From NCBI RefSeq assembly GCF_013377755.1, contig NZ_JABXWR010000001.1, positions 2,119,104-2,183,103 of the forward strand: 64,000 nt of DNA, in the 5' to 3' direction. Source of the stretch: Methanofollis tationis (GTDB taxonomy: Archaea > Halobacteriota > Methanomicrobia > Methanomicrobiales > Methanofollaceae). Below, piece after piece: positions 42,694 through 51,803 of the stretch. Position 1 is the first letter of the stretch. The number at the start of each line of letters is the position of its first letter. The notes under the pieces were generated by a model. That model did no database searches and was not told the DNA's origin. It saw nothing but the letters and a program-made list of their open reading frames with translations. The translations under genes were made by a program, and so were the position numbers.

Positions 42694-42847
42694 GATCACA
42701 GATAGATGGTGGTCTGATATCTAATATGCGCTGGATACTCTTCCGGGAACCGGATTGCGGACATCCGGGTGAACGCTGCAGGGATGGTTCTCAGGGGAAA
42801 TCAGGTCCGGGTTTCAGACCGGGTCTTCGACCGGACCCAGATCTCGC

Positions 42848-44401
42848 TTATGCCGTCCGGATCTCTGCCCCGCGGTTGCGCGCGCGGGTGAGGACCGTCG
42901 TCCCTCCACACCCTCCCATCGCCTCCTTTGCGGCGTGCTCGGCCTCGATCATCCCGGTGTCGCCGATCGCATAGACCGTCGGCCCGAAGGAGCTCAGGCC
43001 CACGCATGCGGCGTCTGTGCTCCTCAGCGCCGCAATCAGTTCCTGTGTCAGGGGCGGCTGGAGGCTGTGCTCGACGCGTTTGAACCCGATCTCCTGGATC
43101 GTGTTCACCGCGGACCCGAAGAGGTCGAGGTCGTGATCGACGATCCCGGGCAGCATCTGCATCAGGATCGTATGACAGAGCGCCTGCACCTCCCCGAGGG
43201 GGACCGGGCAGTGGTCCCTGAAGATGTGCTTCTCCTGCTGCCCGCTGACCCCGGCGCCGACCGTCGGGGTGGCAAGGAGGATCTGCCAGTCTGTCGGGAA
43301 GGCGTGCCTGAGCACCACCGGCGCCGGCCTGATCCCGCGGGACGCCGCCGATGGCCTGAAGTCATTTTTCTCTCCCGACGCCCCGAAACTGTGCCCGCCG
43401 TCAAGGACAAACCCGCCCGACTCAAAGGCCGCCGTCCCGATCCCCGATGTGCCGCCACGCCCGGCGAGGGCTGCAATCTCTCTTGTGCAGGGGGGCGCGC
43501 TGCCGGGTGCGGGCCGCCGGTAGAGTTCGGCAAGCGCCCGGGCGGTGGCGAGGGCGAGCTGGGTGCCGCTCCCGAGGCCGGCATGCCTGGGATATGTGTG
43601 TCGCAGGGTGATCTCGGCGCCCCCGTTCACGCCCATCGCCGGGAGCACCTGCCCGGCCGTCTTTTTTACCGTCTCCGCACTCTCTTGATCGCCGTGGACC
43701 GCGATCTCCTCGCTCCGCCTCGCCTCAAGCACGATCGTCGGCTCTTCGAGAGAGATCCCGATCCCCCCGTCGACGCGCCCCGAACTCCCGTTCATATCGA
43801 TCAGGGTCATGTGGATCCGCGCCGGGGCCTCCACGATCACCCGGGTATCGTCGGCAAACGTCCCGTACGGGAAGGTCTCGTTGATGGCGATGAGAGGTTT
43901 TCCCCGGTTGATGATCTGGTATTTCCGGGAGAGGAGGGGTTCGTGGCGGTATATCCCGAATATCCGGCTGAGTTCGGTATCGGCGACGACGACGCCGGCC
44001 TCCTTGAGTTCTCTGCGCGCCTCGATCCGGTGCATCTGCATGATCCGGCCGATCGGGATGTCGGCCCGCATGAGGTCCTGCCTGAACGCCGGGTCGAGCC
44101 TGCTGAGCGGCGTATCTGAGACGGCGTACATGAGTGTTTCCCCGGTATCGCCGTTGTTCAGGGTCACGATGCGGTGGTTGACCTCTTCACCTTCAGGGAT
44201 GTCGAGGTCTGCCGCAACCTTCTCGTCTGCCGGGACGATCCGTTGCAGGAGGGTGGCGACTTCTACCCGGCATCCGAGCACGTTTTCCAGGATGGCGGTC
44301 ACGGATCCGTCTGTTCCGAGCAGGATCTTCTGCATCGGTGAGAGGGTGCCTACCTCTCTCTCGATCTCCCGGATCGTGCTGGCGATGCTGAATGGTGCCA
44401 T
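42848..44401 (-). CDS. chorismate lyase-like/ribofuranosylaminobenzene 5'-phosphate synthase fusion
   Basis: A 517-residue fusion. Residues about 1-175 resemble DUF98 chorismate lyase (LLQRIVPADEKVAADLDI, VNHRIVTLNN, ADIPIGRIM), which makes 4-hydroxybenzoate from chorismate. Residues about 185-517 form a GHMP-type RFAP synthase (PARIHMTLIDMNG, LRHTYPRHAGLGSGTQLALATARAL read in parts, GLSSFGPTVYAI), which joins the aromatic acid to phosphoribosyl pyrophosphate as the first committed step of methanopterin synthesis. The two consecutive steps are thus on one polypeptide. ATG 44401 has GAGAGAAG upstream, and a TATA-like TAGTATATT near 44450-44458 precedes it. No frame break separates the parts. 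Confidence 0.82.
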   Translation of the reverse strand: MAPFSIASTIREIEREVGTLSPMQKILLGTDGSVTAILENVLGCRVEVATLLQRIVPADEKVAADLDIPEGEEVNHRIVTLNNGDTGETLMYAVSDTPLSRLDPAFRQDLMRADIPIGRIMQMHRIEARRELKEAGVVVADTELSRIFGIYRHEPLLSRKYQIINRGKPLIAINETFPYGTFADDTRVIVEAPARIHMTLIDMNGSSGRVDGGIGISLEEPTIVLEARRSEEIAVHGDQESAETVKKTAGQVLPAMGVNGGAEITLRHTYPRHAGLGSGTQLALATARALAELYRRPAPGSAPPCTREIAALAGRGGTSGIGTAAFESGGFVLDGGHSFGASGEKNDFRPSAASRGIRPAPVVLRHAFPTDWQILLATPTVGAGVSGQQEKHIFRDHCPVPLGEVQALCHTILMQMLPGIVDHDLDLFGSAVNTIQEIGFKRVEHSLQPPLTQELIAALRSTDAACVGLSSFGPTVYAIGDTGMIEAEHAAKEAMGGCGGTTVLTRARNRGAEIRTA

Positions 44402-44568
44402 GGTCTTCTCTCTGGTGGCAGTTACGAACAATAATTACCGGGGCTCACCAATATACTATTCTCTGGAACCATACCGGGTTCACTGCGGCAGATGATGAGA
44501 GTTACCCCCACTGATCAGTGATGAAGCAGGGTGCTGATGCCGCAACCGCTTTTAAAAAGAGTTTTTTG

Positions 44569-45744
44569 TTATTCCTTCTGTTCGAAGGGTTTCTTCCCGA
44601 AGAGGAGGGAGAGGAAATCCGGCCCCTCGACCAGACCGAAGGCGCCGTTCGCCGCCGCCCGCTCTGAGTAGGCGACGGTATCGTCCCGCGCCCGGCCGCG
44701 GATCGCGAACGGCACCGGGTCGCGGGTATGGGTCTTCAGCCTGATCGGGGTCGGGTGGTCGGGGAGGACGGCCACCGTCCCGTCGAAGTGGTCCAGGATC
44801 GTGCCGACGATCCCGTCGACCCCCTCGATCGCCCGCACCTTCTCCTCCACGCTCCCCATATGCCCGGCCTCGTCCGGCGCCTCGACGTGGATGTAGACGA
44901 AGTCGAGACGCTCGATCGCCTCCAGAGCACAGCGAGCCTTTGCGGCGTAGTCGGTGTCCAGGAAACCGGTGGCGCCGGGCACATGGATCACCTCCATCCC
45001 GGCGTAGCGGGCGATGCCGTTGAGGAGGTCGACCGCCGAGATCATCCCGCCTGAGAGCCCCCAGCGCTCATGGAACGCGGGGATGGACGGGCGCTCCCCT
45101 CCGCTCCACGGCCATATCGTCGTGGCCGGGAGTTTTCCTGCGGCGATGCGCGCCCGGTTTACCGGGTGGTCGGCGAAGGCCGCCGTAGCCGCCTCCATGC
45201 ACCGGGAGAGCAGGGGGGCGTCCGGACCTTCGGGAAGGTGCGGCACCGTCTCCTGCCCGACGATATCGTGGGGCGGGGTGGTCACCGACCCCTTTGCGCC
45301 GTGGACGACCATCAGGTTCCGGTACGAGATGCCCGGGTGAAACTCAACGCCCGGCACCTTCCCCTCCAGGGAGGCGATGAGCGCCGCTCCTTCCTCGCTG
45401 GTGATGTGCCCGGCGTTGAAGTCCTCCATCACGCCGCCGCGCACCGTGACCAGGTTGAAGCGATACGCATAGTCGGTCGGGGCGAGGTCGATGCCCATGC
45501 TGGCGGCTTCGAGGGGGCCCCGGCCCGTATAGCAGGTGCCGGGATCGTAGCCGAGCACCGAGAGGTTGGCGACGTCGCTGCCAGGCTCGTAGACGTCTTT
45601 TACCGTGCGCAAAAGACCGCAGGCTCCTTCCCGCGCCACCCGGTCCATATTGGGGGTATCTGCATATTCAAGGGGCGTTTTTCCGCCGAGTTCCTCAATG
45701 GGCTCGTCGGCCATCCCGTCCCCGAGAACGACGATGTATTTCAT
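44569..45744 (-). CDS. apgM: 2,3-bisphosphoglycerate-independent phosphoglycerate mutase (archaeal)
   Basis: A 391-residue metalloenzyme interconverting 2- and 3-phosphoglycerate in gluconeogenesis. The alkaline-phosphatase-like core shows VVLGDGMADEP (metal aspartate) near residue 6-16, the phosphorylated serine region YEPGSDVANLSVLGYDP near 55 and AAAFADHPVN near 190. HVEAPDEAGHMG near 280 supplies metal-binding Asp and His. ATG 45744 overlaps the stop of the membrane-protein gene (ATGA). The open frame further upstream is a shadow of that gene. Confidence 0.94.
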   Translation of the reverse strand: MKYIVVLGDGMADEPIEELGGKTPLEYADTPNMDRVAREGACGLLRTVKDVYEPGSDVANLSVLGYDPGTCYTGRGPLEAASMGIDLAPTDYAYRFNLVTVRGGVMEDFNAGHITSEEGAALIASLEGKVPGVEFHPGISYRNLMVVHGAKGSVTTPPHDIVGQETVPHLPEGPDAPLLSRCMEAATAAFADHPVNRARIAAGKLPATTIWPWSGGERPSIPAFHERWGLSGGMISAVDLLNGIARYAGMEVIHVPGATGFLDTDYAAKARCALEAIERLDFVYIHVEAPDEAGHMGSVEEKVRAIEGVDGIVGTILDHFDGTVAVLPDHPTPIRLKTHTRDPVPFAIRGRARDDTVAYSERAAANGAFGLVEGPDFLSLLFGKKPFEQKE

Positions 45745-46220
45745 GGGTATCCTCCAGGTATTCCCTGTATAATGGTGATCCCGAGCATGGTAATGGTAGT
45801 GATGGTGATGGCAACGATCATCCCGGCGGCGATCGCGGGGAGGGCATAGCGGAAGCGGATCCCGAAGACGAACGCCGCCGCGCAGGCGGTCCACGACCCG
45901 GTCACCGGGATGGGCACGGCAACGAAGGGGACGAGGGCCAGCGCCCCCCAGCGCTCGAAACGCTCGGTGTGCCGGCGCGTCCGGGTGAAGAGCCAGTCGA
46001 AGAAGCGCGCAAAAATTTTCGAGTGCGCGCTCAGGAAGTCCGAAACCGGCTCCAGCAGGAGGAGGAGCACGACGACGACGGCGAGGTTGCTCACGAATCC
46101 GACGGCAAACGCCGCTGGCGGCGGGTAGCCCCCCTGTATGGCGAGGGGGATCGCATATCGCGACTCCCAGAACGGCAGGGCGCTCTGGACGGCCAGGAGG
46201 GTTGTTGCGATCAGGTCCAT
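45741..46220 (-). CDS. small membrane protein of the COG2426 (Sm_multidrug_ex) family
   Basis: A 159-residue protein with about four hydrophobic segments and the family motifs PFWESRYAIPLAI near 17 and FVAVPIPVTGSWTACAAAFVFG near 105-125. The family is named small multidrug export protein, but the function is not proven. A positive segment (TRTRRHTERFERWG) separates the helices. The TGA overlaps the apgM ATG, and its start lies close to the epimerase stop, so the three genes form one operon (epimerase, COG2426, apgM). Confidence 0.78.
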   Translation of the reverse strand: MDLIATTLLAVQSALPFWESRYAIPLAIQGGYPPPAAFAVGFVSNLAVVVVLLLLLEPVSDFLSAHSKIFARFFDWLFTRTRRHTERFERWGALALVPFVAVPIPVTGSWTACAAAFVFGIRFRYALPAIAAGMIVAITITTITMLGITIIQGIPGGYP

Positions 46221-46221
46221 A

Positions 46222-47154
46222 TCATCCCTGCAGCATGGCGCGGACGGTCTTTCTGACGCTCTCTTCCGAGCCGATCGCCGGCGTCCAGCCCAGCGTCTTC
46301 ATCCGCCCGACCGAGAGCTGCATTCTCGGGACGTCCCCGACCCAGCCGCGCGCGCCCCCGGTGAACCGGTATTTCACGCCCGAGAGCCCCATCTCTGCCG
46401 CGATGATGTCGGCGATGGCGACGACGTCGATCCAGTCCTCAGAGCCGATATTGAAGGTGTTGACCGTCTCGCGGGAGTGCGCCACGGCGTACTCAAAACC
46501 GGCGACGCACGCCCTGACGTCAAGATAGGACTTGGTCTGCCGACCGTCGCCCAGGATCTCGAGTTCGGCCGGGTTCGCCTGGAGTTTCCTGATGAAATCG
46601 GTGATCACGCCGTGGCCGCTGCGCTCGCCGATGATGTTGGCGAACCTGAAGATCCAGGCGGTCATGCCGAACGAGTGGGCGTAAGCCGAGATCAGCGCCT
46701 CGCAGGCGAGTTTCGACGCCCCGTAGACCGAGATCGGGAGCATGGGGGTATAGTCCTCCGGGGTCGGTATGGTCGCCGCCTCGCCGTAGACGGTGGAGGT
46801 GGAGGTGAAGACAATCTCGGGAACGCCGTGCTCTCGCATGGCGTCGAGCACCCGCTGGGTCGCCACGATGTTGTTCCTGACCTGTGCGCCCGGCGCCTGT
46901 GCGCTCCCCCGCACGTCAGGGTCGGCGGCGATGTGGTACACCCGGTCGGCCCCGGCAAAGACCGACTGCCAGCCGTCGTCGAGGAGGTCGGCCTGAATGA
47001 GCCGCGCTTTCCCGGATTTCAGGTGCGCGGCGATATTGTCGGGGGTTCCAGCGCTGAGGTTGTCGATGACCGCCACCTCGTCGCCGCGTGCGACGAGGGC
47101 GTCCACGGTATGCGAGCCGATGAACCCGGCACCGCCTGTGACAATGCAGAACAT
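46222..47154 (-). CDS. NAD-dependent sugar-nucleotide epimerase (GalE-like)
   Basis: A 310-residue short-chain dehydrogenase of the extended type. It has the NAD-binding GGAGFIGS motif (residues 6-13) and a TSTSTVYGEA segment. The catalytic YGASK (Tyr and Lys) lies near 145, and the FRFANIIGERSGHGVITDFI region near 180 is typical of UDP-glucose 4-epimerase relatives. The sugar is not determined; UDP-GlcNAc or UDP-Glc are usual. ATG 47154 opens MFCIVTGGAG; ATG 47160 is the alternative. Divergent from marker protein 12, with a 39-nt gap. Confidence 0.85.
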   Translation of the reverse strand: MFCIVTGGAGFIGSHTVDALVARGDEVAVIDNLSAGTPDNIAAHLKSGKARLIQADLLDDGWQSVFAGADRVYHIAADPDVRGSAQAPGAQVRNNIVATQRVLDAMREHGVPEIVFTSTSTVYGEAATIPTPEDYTPMLPISVYGASKLACEALISAYAHSFGMTAWIFRFANIIGERSGHGVITDFIRKLQANPAELEILGDGRQTKSYLDVRACVAGFEYAVAHSRETVNTFNIGSEDWIDVVAIADIIAAEMGLSGVKYRFTGGARGWVGDVPRMQLSVGRMKTLGWTPAIGSEESVRKTVRAMLQG

Positions 47155-47193
47155 TACCATTGAATAGCCTTCCAATGCTATAGGAATACTGGT

Positions 47194-48066
47194 ATGTTCA
47201 TCGGGATCGATCATGGCACGACGGCCATGCGCTTTTCGTCTGAGGAAGGGCATTTCAAGATATCACGCGAGGCGGCGCGGGAGTTTGCCGTCGGCGACCT
47301 CGAACGCCTCTGCCCCCTCGAGGAGATCGAGGGGATTGCAGTCTGCTACTCGATGGGCGACGGGATCGCGGCGATCACCGGTATCGGAAAGGTGGCGAAC
47401 CGCGGCGTCGTCTCGCGGGAGGGCGCGGGCAAGCATATCGGGGGCGGCACCCGCGTCTACGACGAGATCGCGAGGAGCGGCCTGCCGGCCGTGGTGATCC
47501 CGGGGATCCACCGGGGATCGCCGACCGATCCCAGGTTCAAGGCATACTCCCACCAGACCAGCCCTGAAAAGATCGGGATCGCCTACGAGGCCTGCCACGA
47601 CCTGGGCCCTGATGTGGTGGTCTCGGACATCTCCTCGAACACCGTGACGACCCTGGTCTCCGGGGGAAGAATTGTCGGCGCCTTCGACGCCTGCATCTTC
47701 GCCCCGGGCACGCAGCACGGGGCGCTGGACGTAGATGCGATCCGCCGGATCGACGCCGGTCTCCAGACGGCGAACGATGCCTTCCTCCATGCCGGGGTCG
47801 CCCACACCCTCCCGTCCGCCGAGCAGGACCGGACGATCGCGATGTTTGCGGCGATGGAGTGCGCCGCCATGCTCCTGTTAAACCCGGAGGCGAAGGTCGC
47901 TCTGGCCGGATCGAAGGCGCCGGTCGTCGCCGGCGAGGTGGAGGGGCTGCTCAGGCGGAAGGTTGCCGTCTATGACGAGTGGTGTGCGGCACAGGGGCTG
48001 GCCAGGATCGCACGGGACGTTTTTTTAATCGGTGAACCGATCCTTGGTCTTCCCCTTGACCTATGA
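47194..48066 (+). CDS. methanogenesis marker protein 12
   Basis: A 290-residue protein of the methanogenesis marker 12 family, an ASKHA-like fold beginning with the phosphate-binding GIDHGTTAMRF. Other segments are MGDGIAAITGIGKVANRGV near 55-72 and the APGTQHGALDVDAIRRID stretch near 170. It is found only in methanogens; the molecular function is unknown, possibly an ATPase in coenzyme or reductase activation. The ATG lies near a GCTATAGG element. It has its own short intergenic promoter region opposite the epimerase gene. Confidence 0.9.
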   Translation: MFIGIDHGTTAMRFSSEEGHFKISREAAREFAVGDLERLCPLEEIEGIAVCYSMGDGIAAITGIGKVANRGVVSREGAGKHIGGGTRVYDEIARSGLPAVVIPGIHRGSPTDPRFKAYSHQTSPEKIGIAYEACHDLGPDVVVSDISSNTVTTLVSGGRIVGAFDACIFAPGTQHGALDVDAIRRIDAGLQTANDAFLHAGVAHTLPSAEQDRTIAMFAAMECAAMLLLNPEAKVALAGSKAPVVAGEVEGLLRRKVAVYDEWCAAQGLARIARDVFLIGEPILGLPLDL

Positions 48067-48229
48067 TCTCCACAAGACTAAAGATAGATCAGGACAATTT
48101 AGAAACCGGACAATCCTAATTCTGGCGTAATGACGAGTAATATCCGTTTTATTTCAGGAATCTCAAAGGATTGTTCCTGGCACAATGTTCTTAACGATTC
48201 ATCATGATAAATTATGTGGGGTATTCTGA

Positions 48230-48772
48230 TTGAGAGAGTTACGCATCCATGGCAGGGGCGGACAGGGCTCTGTCACTGCTGCCGAACTGATCGCCGTTGC
48301 TGCGTTTGAGGGCGGCGTCTATTCGCAGGCTTTTCCTGCATTTGGAGTCGAACGACGCGGTGCCCCCGTGCAGGCGTTCGTCCGGTTCAGCGACGAGAAG
48401 ATACGCCTGCGAAGCCAGGTGTACGAACCCGACTACATCATCGTCCAGGACAGCACCTTAATCAGGGACGTCAATGTCTTCGGCGGGATGAAGCAGGGCG
48501 GCATCGCCATCGTCAACACCGAAAAGTCCATCACTGCCGCTGTTCCTGAAGGCGTGAGACTGATCGCCCTCGACGCCACCAAAATCGCCCTCGAGATCCT
48601 TGGCGTCCCGATCACGAATACGACGCTGATGGGGGCCTTTGCGGCCGCAACCGGTGAGATCGAGCTGCCTGCACTGGAAAAAGCCCTGAGAGCCCGCTTC
48701 CCGGGATCGCTCGGGGAGAAGAACGTAAAAGCGGCTGTGCACGCCTACAACCTTGTCAGGGGTGAGGCCTGA
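48230..48772 (+). CDS. porC: pyruvate:ferredoxin oxidoreductase, gamma subunit
   Basis: Gamma subunit of the four-part pyruvate synthase that fixes CO2 onto acetyl-CoA. The 180-residue protein begins [25 protein letters not shown], a signature of the gamma domain, and has the [17 protein letters not shown] segment near 32-48. Start is TTG 48230, about 25 nt after a TATA-like AAATTATGTG, so the message may be leaderless and begin at a non-ATG codon. It is the first gene of porC-D-A-B. Confidence 0.94.
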   Translation: MRELRIHGRGGQGSVTAAELIAVAAFEGGVYSQAFPAFGVERRGAPVQAFVRFSDEKIRLRSQVYEPDYIIVQDSTLIRDVNVFGGMKQGGIAIVNTEKSITAAVPEGVRLIALDATKIALEILGVPITNTTLMGAFAAATGEIELPALEKALRARFPGSLGEKNVKAAVHAYNLVRGEA

Positions 48773-49033
48773 ATGGCGCTCAACGTGGGATGCTCTGCTG
48801 CCCCCGGACGGGCGCGGGACAACAAGACCGGATCGTGGCGGGTCTTCAAGCCGGTCTTCAAGCACGAGACCTGCACGAAGTGCGGGCTCTGCGAGACCAT
48901 ATGTCCCGAAGGGTGCGTGAAAGAAGATAAAGACGGCTTTTTCGTCCCTGATCTTGACTACTGCAAGGGCTGCGGCCTCTGTGCGAAAGAGTGCCCGGCC
49001 GATGACATCGAGATGGTGCAGGAGGAGAAATAA
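48773..49033 (+). CDS. porD: pyruvate:ferredoxin oxidoreductase, delta (ferredoxin) subunit
   Basis: An 86-residue polyferredoxin subunit with two 4Fe-4S sites: CTKCGLCETICPEGC near 37-49 and CKGCGLCAKECPADD near 67-81. It carries electrons between the TPP site of PorAB and external ferredoxin. The start codon abuts the porC stop with no gap. The N-terminus also holds the segment NKTGSWRVFKP, typical of PorD. Confidence 0.95.
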   Translation: MALNVGCSAAPGRARDNKTGSWRVFKPVFKHETCTKCGLCETICPEGCVKEDKDGFFVPDLDYCKGCGLCAKECPADDIEMVQEEK

Positions 49034-49035
49034 CT

Positions 49036-50190
49036 ATGATGAAAATTGTCGAAGGGTCTCACGCTGTCGCTGAAGCGGTGAAACTCTGCCGCCCGCAGGT
49101 GATCTCCGCATACCCGATCACCCCCCAGACCCATATCGTCGAGGCCCTCGCCAGCATGGTCGCCGACTGCGAGCTGGACGCCGAATACATCTGTGTGGAG
49201 AGCGAGTTCTCCGCCCTTTCCGGATGTGTCGGCGCGAGCGCCGCCGGTTCGAGGACCTATTCGGCGACCACCTCCCAGGGCCTCGCCCTGATGTTCGAGG
49301 TCTGCTTCAACGCCGCCGGCATGCGCCTTCCCATCGTCATGACGATCGCAAACCGGGCCATGGGAGCGCCGCTGAGTATCTGGAACGATCAGCAGGACTC
49401 GATATCCCTCCGTGACGCAGGATGGCTGCAGTACTACGCCGAAGATATTCAGGAGGTATCTGACCTCCATTTCATCACCTACCGGGTGGCCGAAGACCAC
49501 AGGGTGCTTCTGCCCGCCTTCGTCTGCTTCGACGGCTTTATTCTGACCCACACCTACGAACCGGTCGATATGCCTACCCAGGCGGAGGTGGATGCCTATC
49601 TCCCCGCCTTCAAGCCGTACCAGCACCTGGATGCGAAAAATCCAATCAGCATGGGGATGTATGCCACCCCTGATTATTACATGGAGTTCAGGTACGAGGT
49701 GGACCGTGCGATGCAGCGGGCGCGCGATGTGTATGTCGAGGCTGCCCGTGCATTTGCCGATCAGTTCGGCAGGGACTACACCGGCGCCGTCGAGGGCTAC
49801 CGGCTCGAGGATGCGGACACCGCCCTCGTTGCCATGGGCTCGATCTGCGGCACGGTGAAGGATGCGATCGACGAGATGCGTGCCGACGGAAAGCGTGTCG
49901 GCCTCCTGAAGATCCGCTCCTTCCGCCCCTTCCCGGCGGAAGAGGTCGCCGCCGCCCTGAAGGGGGCGAGCACCGTCGCGGTTCTCGACAAGAACATCTC
50001 GCTCGGGCAGAAGGGCGCCGTGGCCCTTGAGGTGAAGGACGCCCTCTACGGCAGCGGCATCCCGGTGCTCGACTATATCGTTGCGCTCGGTGGGCGCGAC
50101 ATCAGGAAGAGAGACATCGCGAAGATCGTCGATCTCGCTGAAAAGGGGACTGGCGATATGTTTTACGGGCTGAGAACGGAGGTGCTCTGA
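49036..50190 (+). CDS. porA: pyruvate:ferredoxin oxidoreductase, alpha subunit
   Basis: A 384-residue alpha subunit containing the CoA-binding and pyrimidine-binding regions. It shows [31 protein letters not shown] (read in parts), where the YPITPQT motif is diagnostic, then [13 protein letters not shown]-like sequence near 75-82 and a C-terminal [11 protein letters not shown] segment. Starts two bases after porD. Two ATGs are adjacent at 49036 and 49039; the first is used. Confidence 0.95.
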   Translation: MMKIVEGSHAVAEAVKLCRPQVISAYPITPQTHIVEALASMVADCELDAEYICVESEFSALSGCVGASAAGSRTYSATTSQGLALMFEVCFNAAGMRLPIVMTIANRAMGAPLSIWNDQQDSISLRDAGWLQYYAEDIQEVSDLHFITYRVAEDHRVLLPAFVCFDGFILTHTYEPVDMPTQAEVDAYLPAFKPYQHLDAKNPISMGMYATPDYYMEFRYEVDRAMQRARDVYVEAARAFADQFGRDYTGAVEGYRLEDADTALVAMGSICGTVKDAIDEMRADGKRVGLLKIRSFRPFPAEEVAAALKGASTVAVLDKNISLGQKGAVALEVKDALYGSGIPVLDYIVALGGRDIRKRDIAKIVDLAEKGTGDMFYGLRTEVL

Positions 50191-50191
50191 A

Positions 50192-51088
50192 ATGGCCGAA
50201 AATTCCTCTGAACTCTTTGATGCGGGCCACCGCGCCTGCGGAGGATGCGGCCCGGCCCTCGCGGCGCGGCTGATCATGAAGGGCTCTGGCGAGAACACGA
50301 TCGTCGTGGCCTCGACCGGGTGCATGGAGGTCTTCTCCACGCCCTACCCGGAGACCGCCTGGAAGGTGCCCTGGATCCATTCCCTCTTCGAGAACGCCGC
50401 CGCGGTGGCATCGGGGATCGAGGCATCCCTCAAAAGGCAGGGGCGCGACGAGCACGTCATCTGCATCTGCGGCGACGGAGCCACCTTCGATATCGGGATG
50501 CTCTGCATCTCCGGCGCCTTCGAGCGCGGGCACAATATCACCTACATCTGCTACGACAACGAGGCCTACATGAACACCGGCATCCAGCGCTCGGGTGCGA
50601 CGCCCTACGACGCCGACACCACGACGAGCCCGGCCGGAAAGTGCTCGACCGGGAATGCCCGGCCGAAGAAGGACCTGCCGGCGATCCTGGTGGCCCACGG
50701 TTCGCCCTATGTCGCCACCGCTTCGATCGCCTACCCCAACGATCTCGTGAAGAAGGTCGAACGGGCGGTGAACACCGAGGGGCCGTGCTATATCCAGGTC
50801 CATACCCCGTGCTGCACAGGCTGGGGCTTTGACGGGGCCGATACGATGGCGCTCGGCAGACTTGCCGTCGAGACCGGGCTCTGGGTGAACTACGAGATCG
50901 TGGACGGCGAACTGGAGAAGGCAAAGAAGATCGTGAACAGGAAACCGGTCGAGGAGTACCTCAAGGCCCAGAAGCGTTTCCGCCACCTCTTCAGGCCCGG
51001 TCGGAACGAGGAAGAGATCGCCAAGATCCAGGCGATCGCCGACCGCAACGCCAAAAAGTTCGGGATCGATATCGCCCTGAAGAAATAA
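50192..51088 (+). CDS. porB: pyruvate:ferredoxin oxidoreductase, beta subunit
   Basis: A 298-residue TPP- and Fe-S-binding beta subunit. It has the [15 protein letters not shown] cysteine motif near 11-25, the TPP motif [20 protein letters not shown] near 92-111 and a [14 protein letters not shown] segment near 125-138. C-terminal cysteines in [11 protein letters not shown] bind a cluster. It completes the porCDAB operon. The region after it (from 51089) is repeat-rich and non-coding. Confidence 0.95.
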   Translation: MAENSSELFDAGHRACGGCGPALAARLIMKGSGENTIVVASTGCMEVFSTPYPETAWKVPWIHSLFENAAAVASGIEASLKRQGRDEHVICICGDGATFDIGMLCISGAFERGHNITYICYDNEAYMNTGIQRSGATPYDADTTTSPAGKCSTGNARPKKDLPAILVAHGSPYVATASIAYPNDLVKKVERAVNTEGPCYIQVHTPCCTGWGFDGADTMALGRLAVETGLWVNYEIVDGELEKAKKIVNRKPVEEYLKAQKRFRHLFRPGRNEEEIAKIQAIADRNAKKFGIDIALKK

Positions 51089-51155
51089 GGGCGGCCACCC
51101 GGATACGTTTTTTTTCGCCAGACGCTCCCCCCCGAGAACGCCTGAAGGTACGGGC

Positions 51156-51236
51156 GGTGTCCGCTCCACCCATCAGAGCTCATTCCACACCCTCGCGCTG
51201 AGCACGTGAGGGTTCCTGAAAACCAGAGTGGACACC
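51156..51236. repeat. structured repeat unit, copy 1
   Basis: An outer stem GGTGTCCGCTC (51156-51166) pairs with GAGTGGACACC (51226-51236), with one G-T pair. An inner stem CCTCGCG (51191-51197) pairs with CGTGAGG (51205-51211), also with one G-T pair, around a 7-nt loop. Copy 2 keeps the same structure. Confidence 0.65.
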
Positions 51237-51350
51237 TGCCGGGGGGCTGGCTGCCCCTGCAGACCTGCGATTGGGACAGGAACCCACAAAACCCTCCTGC
51301 ACGACCATCCAGAATATCTCATCGAGAACCAGACCGCTTGGCCGATCACC

Positions 51351-51400
51351 CGCACATCCAGGGGCAATCGCATGCAGGGATCCGGGGGTGCAACCCCCGG
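51351..51400. repeat. GC-rich dyad element with flank, copy near 51.4 kb
   Basis: A CATCCAGGGGCAAT tract followed by the dyad TCCGGGGGTGCAACCCCCGG (51381-51400). The same arrangement recurs at 53130-53179. Shorter relatives of the dyad lie at 51552-51570 and 52089-52109. These resemble REP-like elements. Confidence 0.65.
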
Positions 51401-51487
51401 GTGGTGTCCGCTTCACCCACCGATCTATTTTCCACATCCTCGCGCTGAGAACGCGAGGGTTCCAGAAAAACCAGAGCAGACACCACC
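51400..51487. repeat. structured repeat unit, copy 2
   Basis: Outer stem GGTGGTGTCCGCT (51400-51412) pairs with AGCAGACACCACC (51475-51487) apart from one mismatch. Inner stem CCTCGCG (51438-51444) pairs perfectly with CGCGAGG (51452-51458) around CTGAGAA. The flanking sequence that follows (GGCTGCCCC, then CAGACCTGCGATTG) also recurs after copy 1, so the duplicated unit is longer than the hairpin. Confidence 0.65.
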
Positions 51488-51632
51488 CCGGGGGCCGGCT
51501 GCCCCCCACAGACCTGCGATTGTGGCAGAAACCCCTAAAACCTGTGCAGGGTCCGGGGCAGAACCCCCGGCGCGAGGATTGTGGAAGGCGAAGAGAATTG
51601 AGGACTCCTACAGAGCCAAAAAATGGTTGGAT

Positions 51633-51803
51633 CTAATGTGTTGCCATTATCTCAAGGGCCTCGCGGTTCTCTTCGATAGAGTCGGCGATTGCCTTCCGCT
51701 CGGATTGAGTAAGAGTGTCATCCATAAATGCGCCTTTCGACCGACGCGACGCAGGGAGATTGTAGGGCATTATATCACTATTGGTGCTGGGAGTCATCAC
51801 CAT
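51633..51803 (-). CDS. possible small antitoxin-like protein
   Basis: A 56-residue minus-strand frame. Starts at GTG or ATG codons near 51797-51803 are possible, with a further ATG at 51770. The C-terminal part reads TLTQSERKAIADSIEENREA followed by LEIMATH, which looks like a helical antitoxin-type segment. A TATA-like CAATATATACACG lies upstream near 51850-51862. It is not next to and does not overlap the Doc gene, and codon statistics are thin, so it may be a relic. Confidence 0.35.
   Translation of the reverse strand: MVMTPSTNSDIMPYNLPASRRSKGAFMDDTLTQSERKAIADSIEENREALEIMATH

Larger units (their letters stand above)
51089..51632. other. non-coding repeat-rich region downstream of porB
   Basis: About 540 nt that hold two diverged tandem copies (period about 248 nt) of a GC-rich, strongly base-paired sequence and three or more short dyads of the TCCGGGGG/CCCCCGG type. 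Open frames across it on either strand are low-quality translations of the repeats and are not genes. Confidence 0.6.

Noticed and set aside
42935-44119. Plus-strand open frame of about 394 codons opposite the chorismate lyase-RFAPS gene
   Set aside because: Shadow of the minus-strand gene caused by GC-rich codon use; its composition is Arg/Gly/Asp-rich without any domain.
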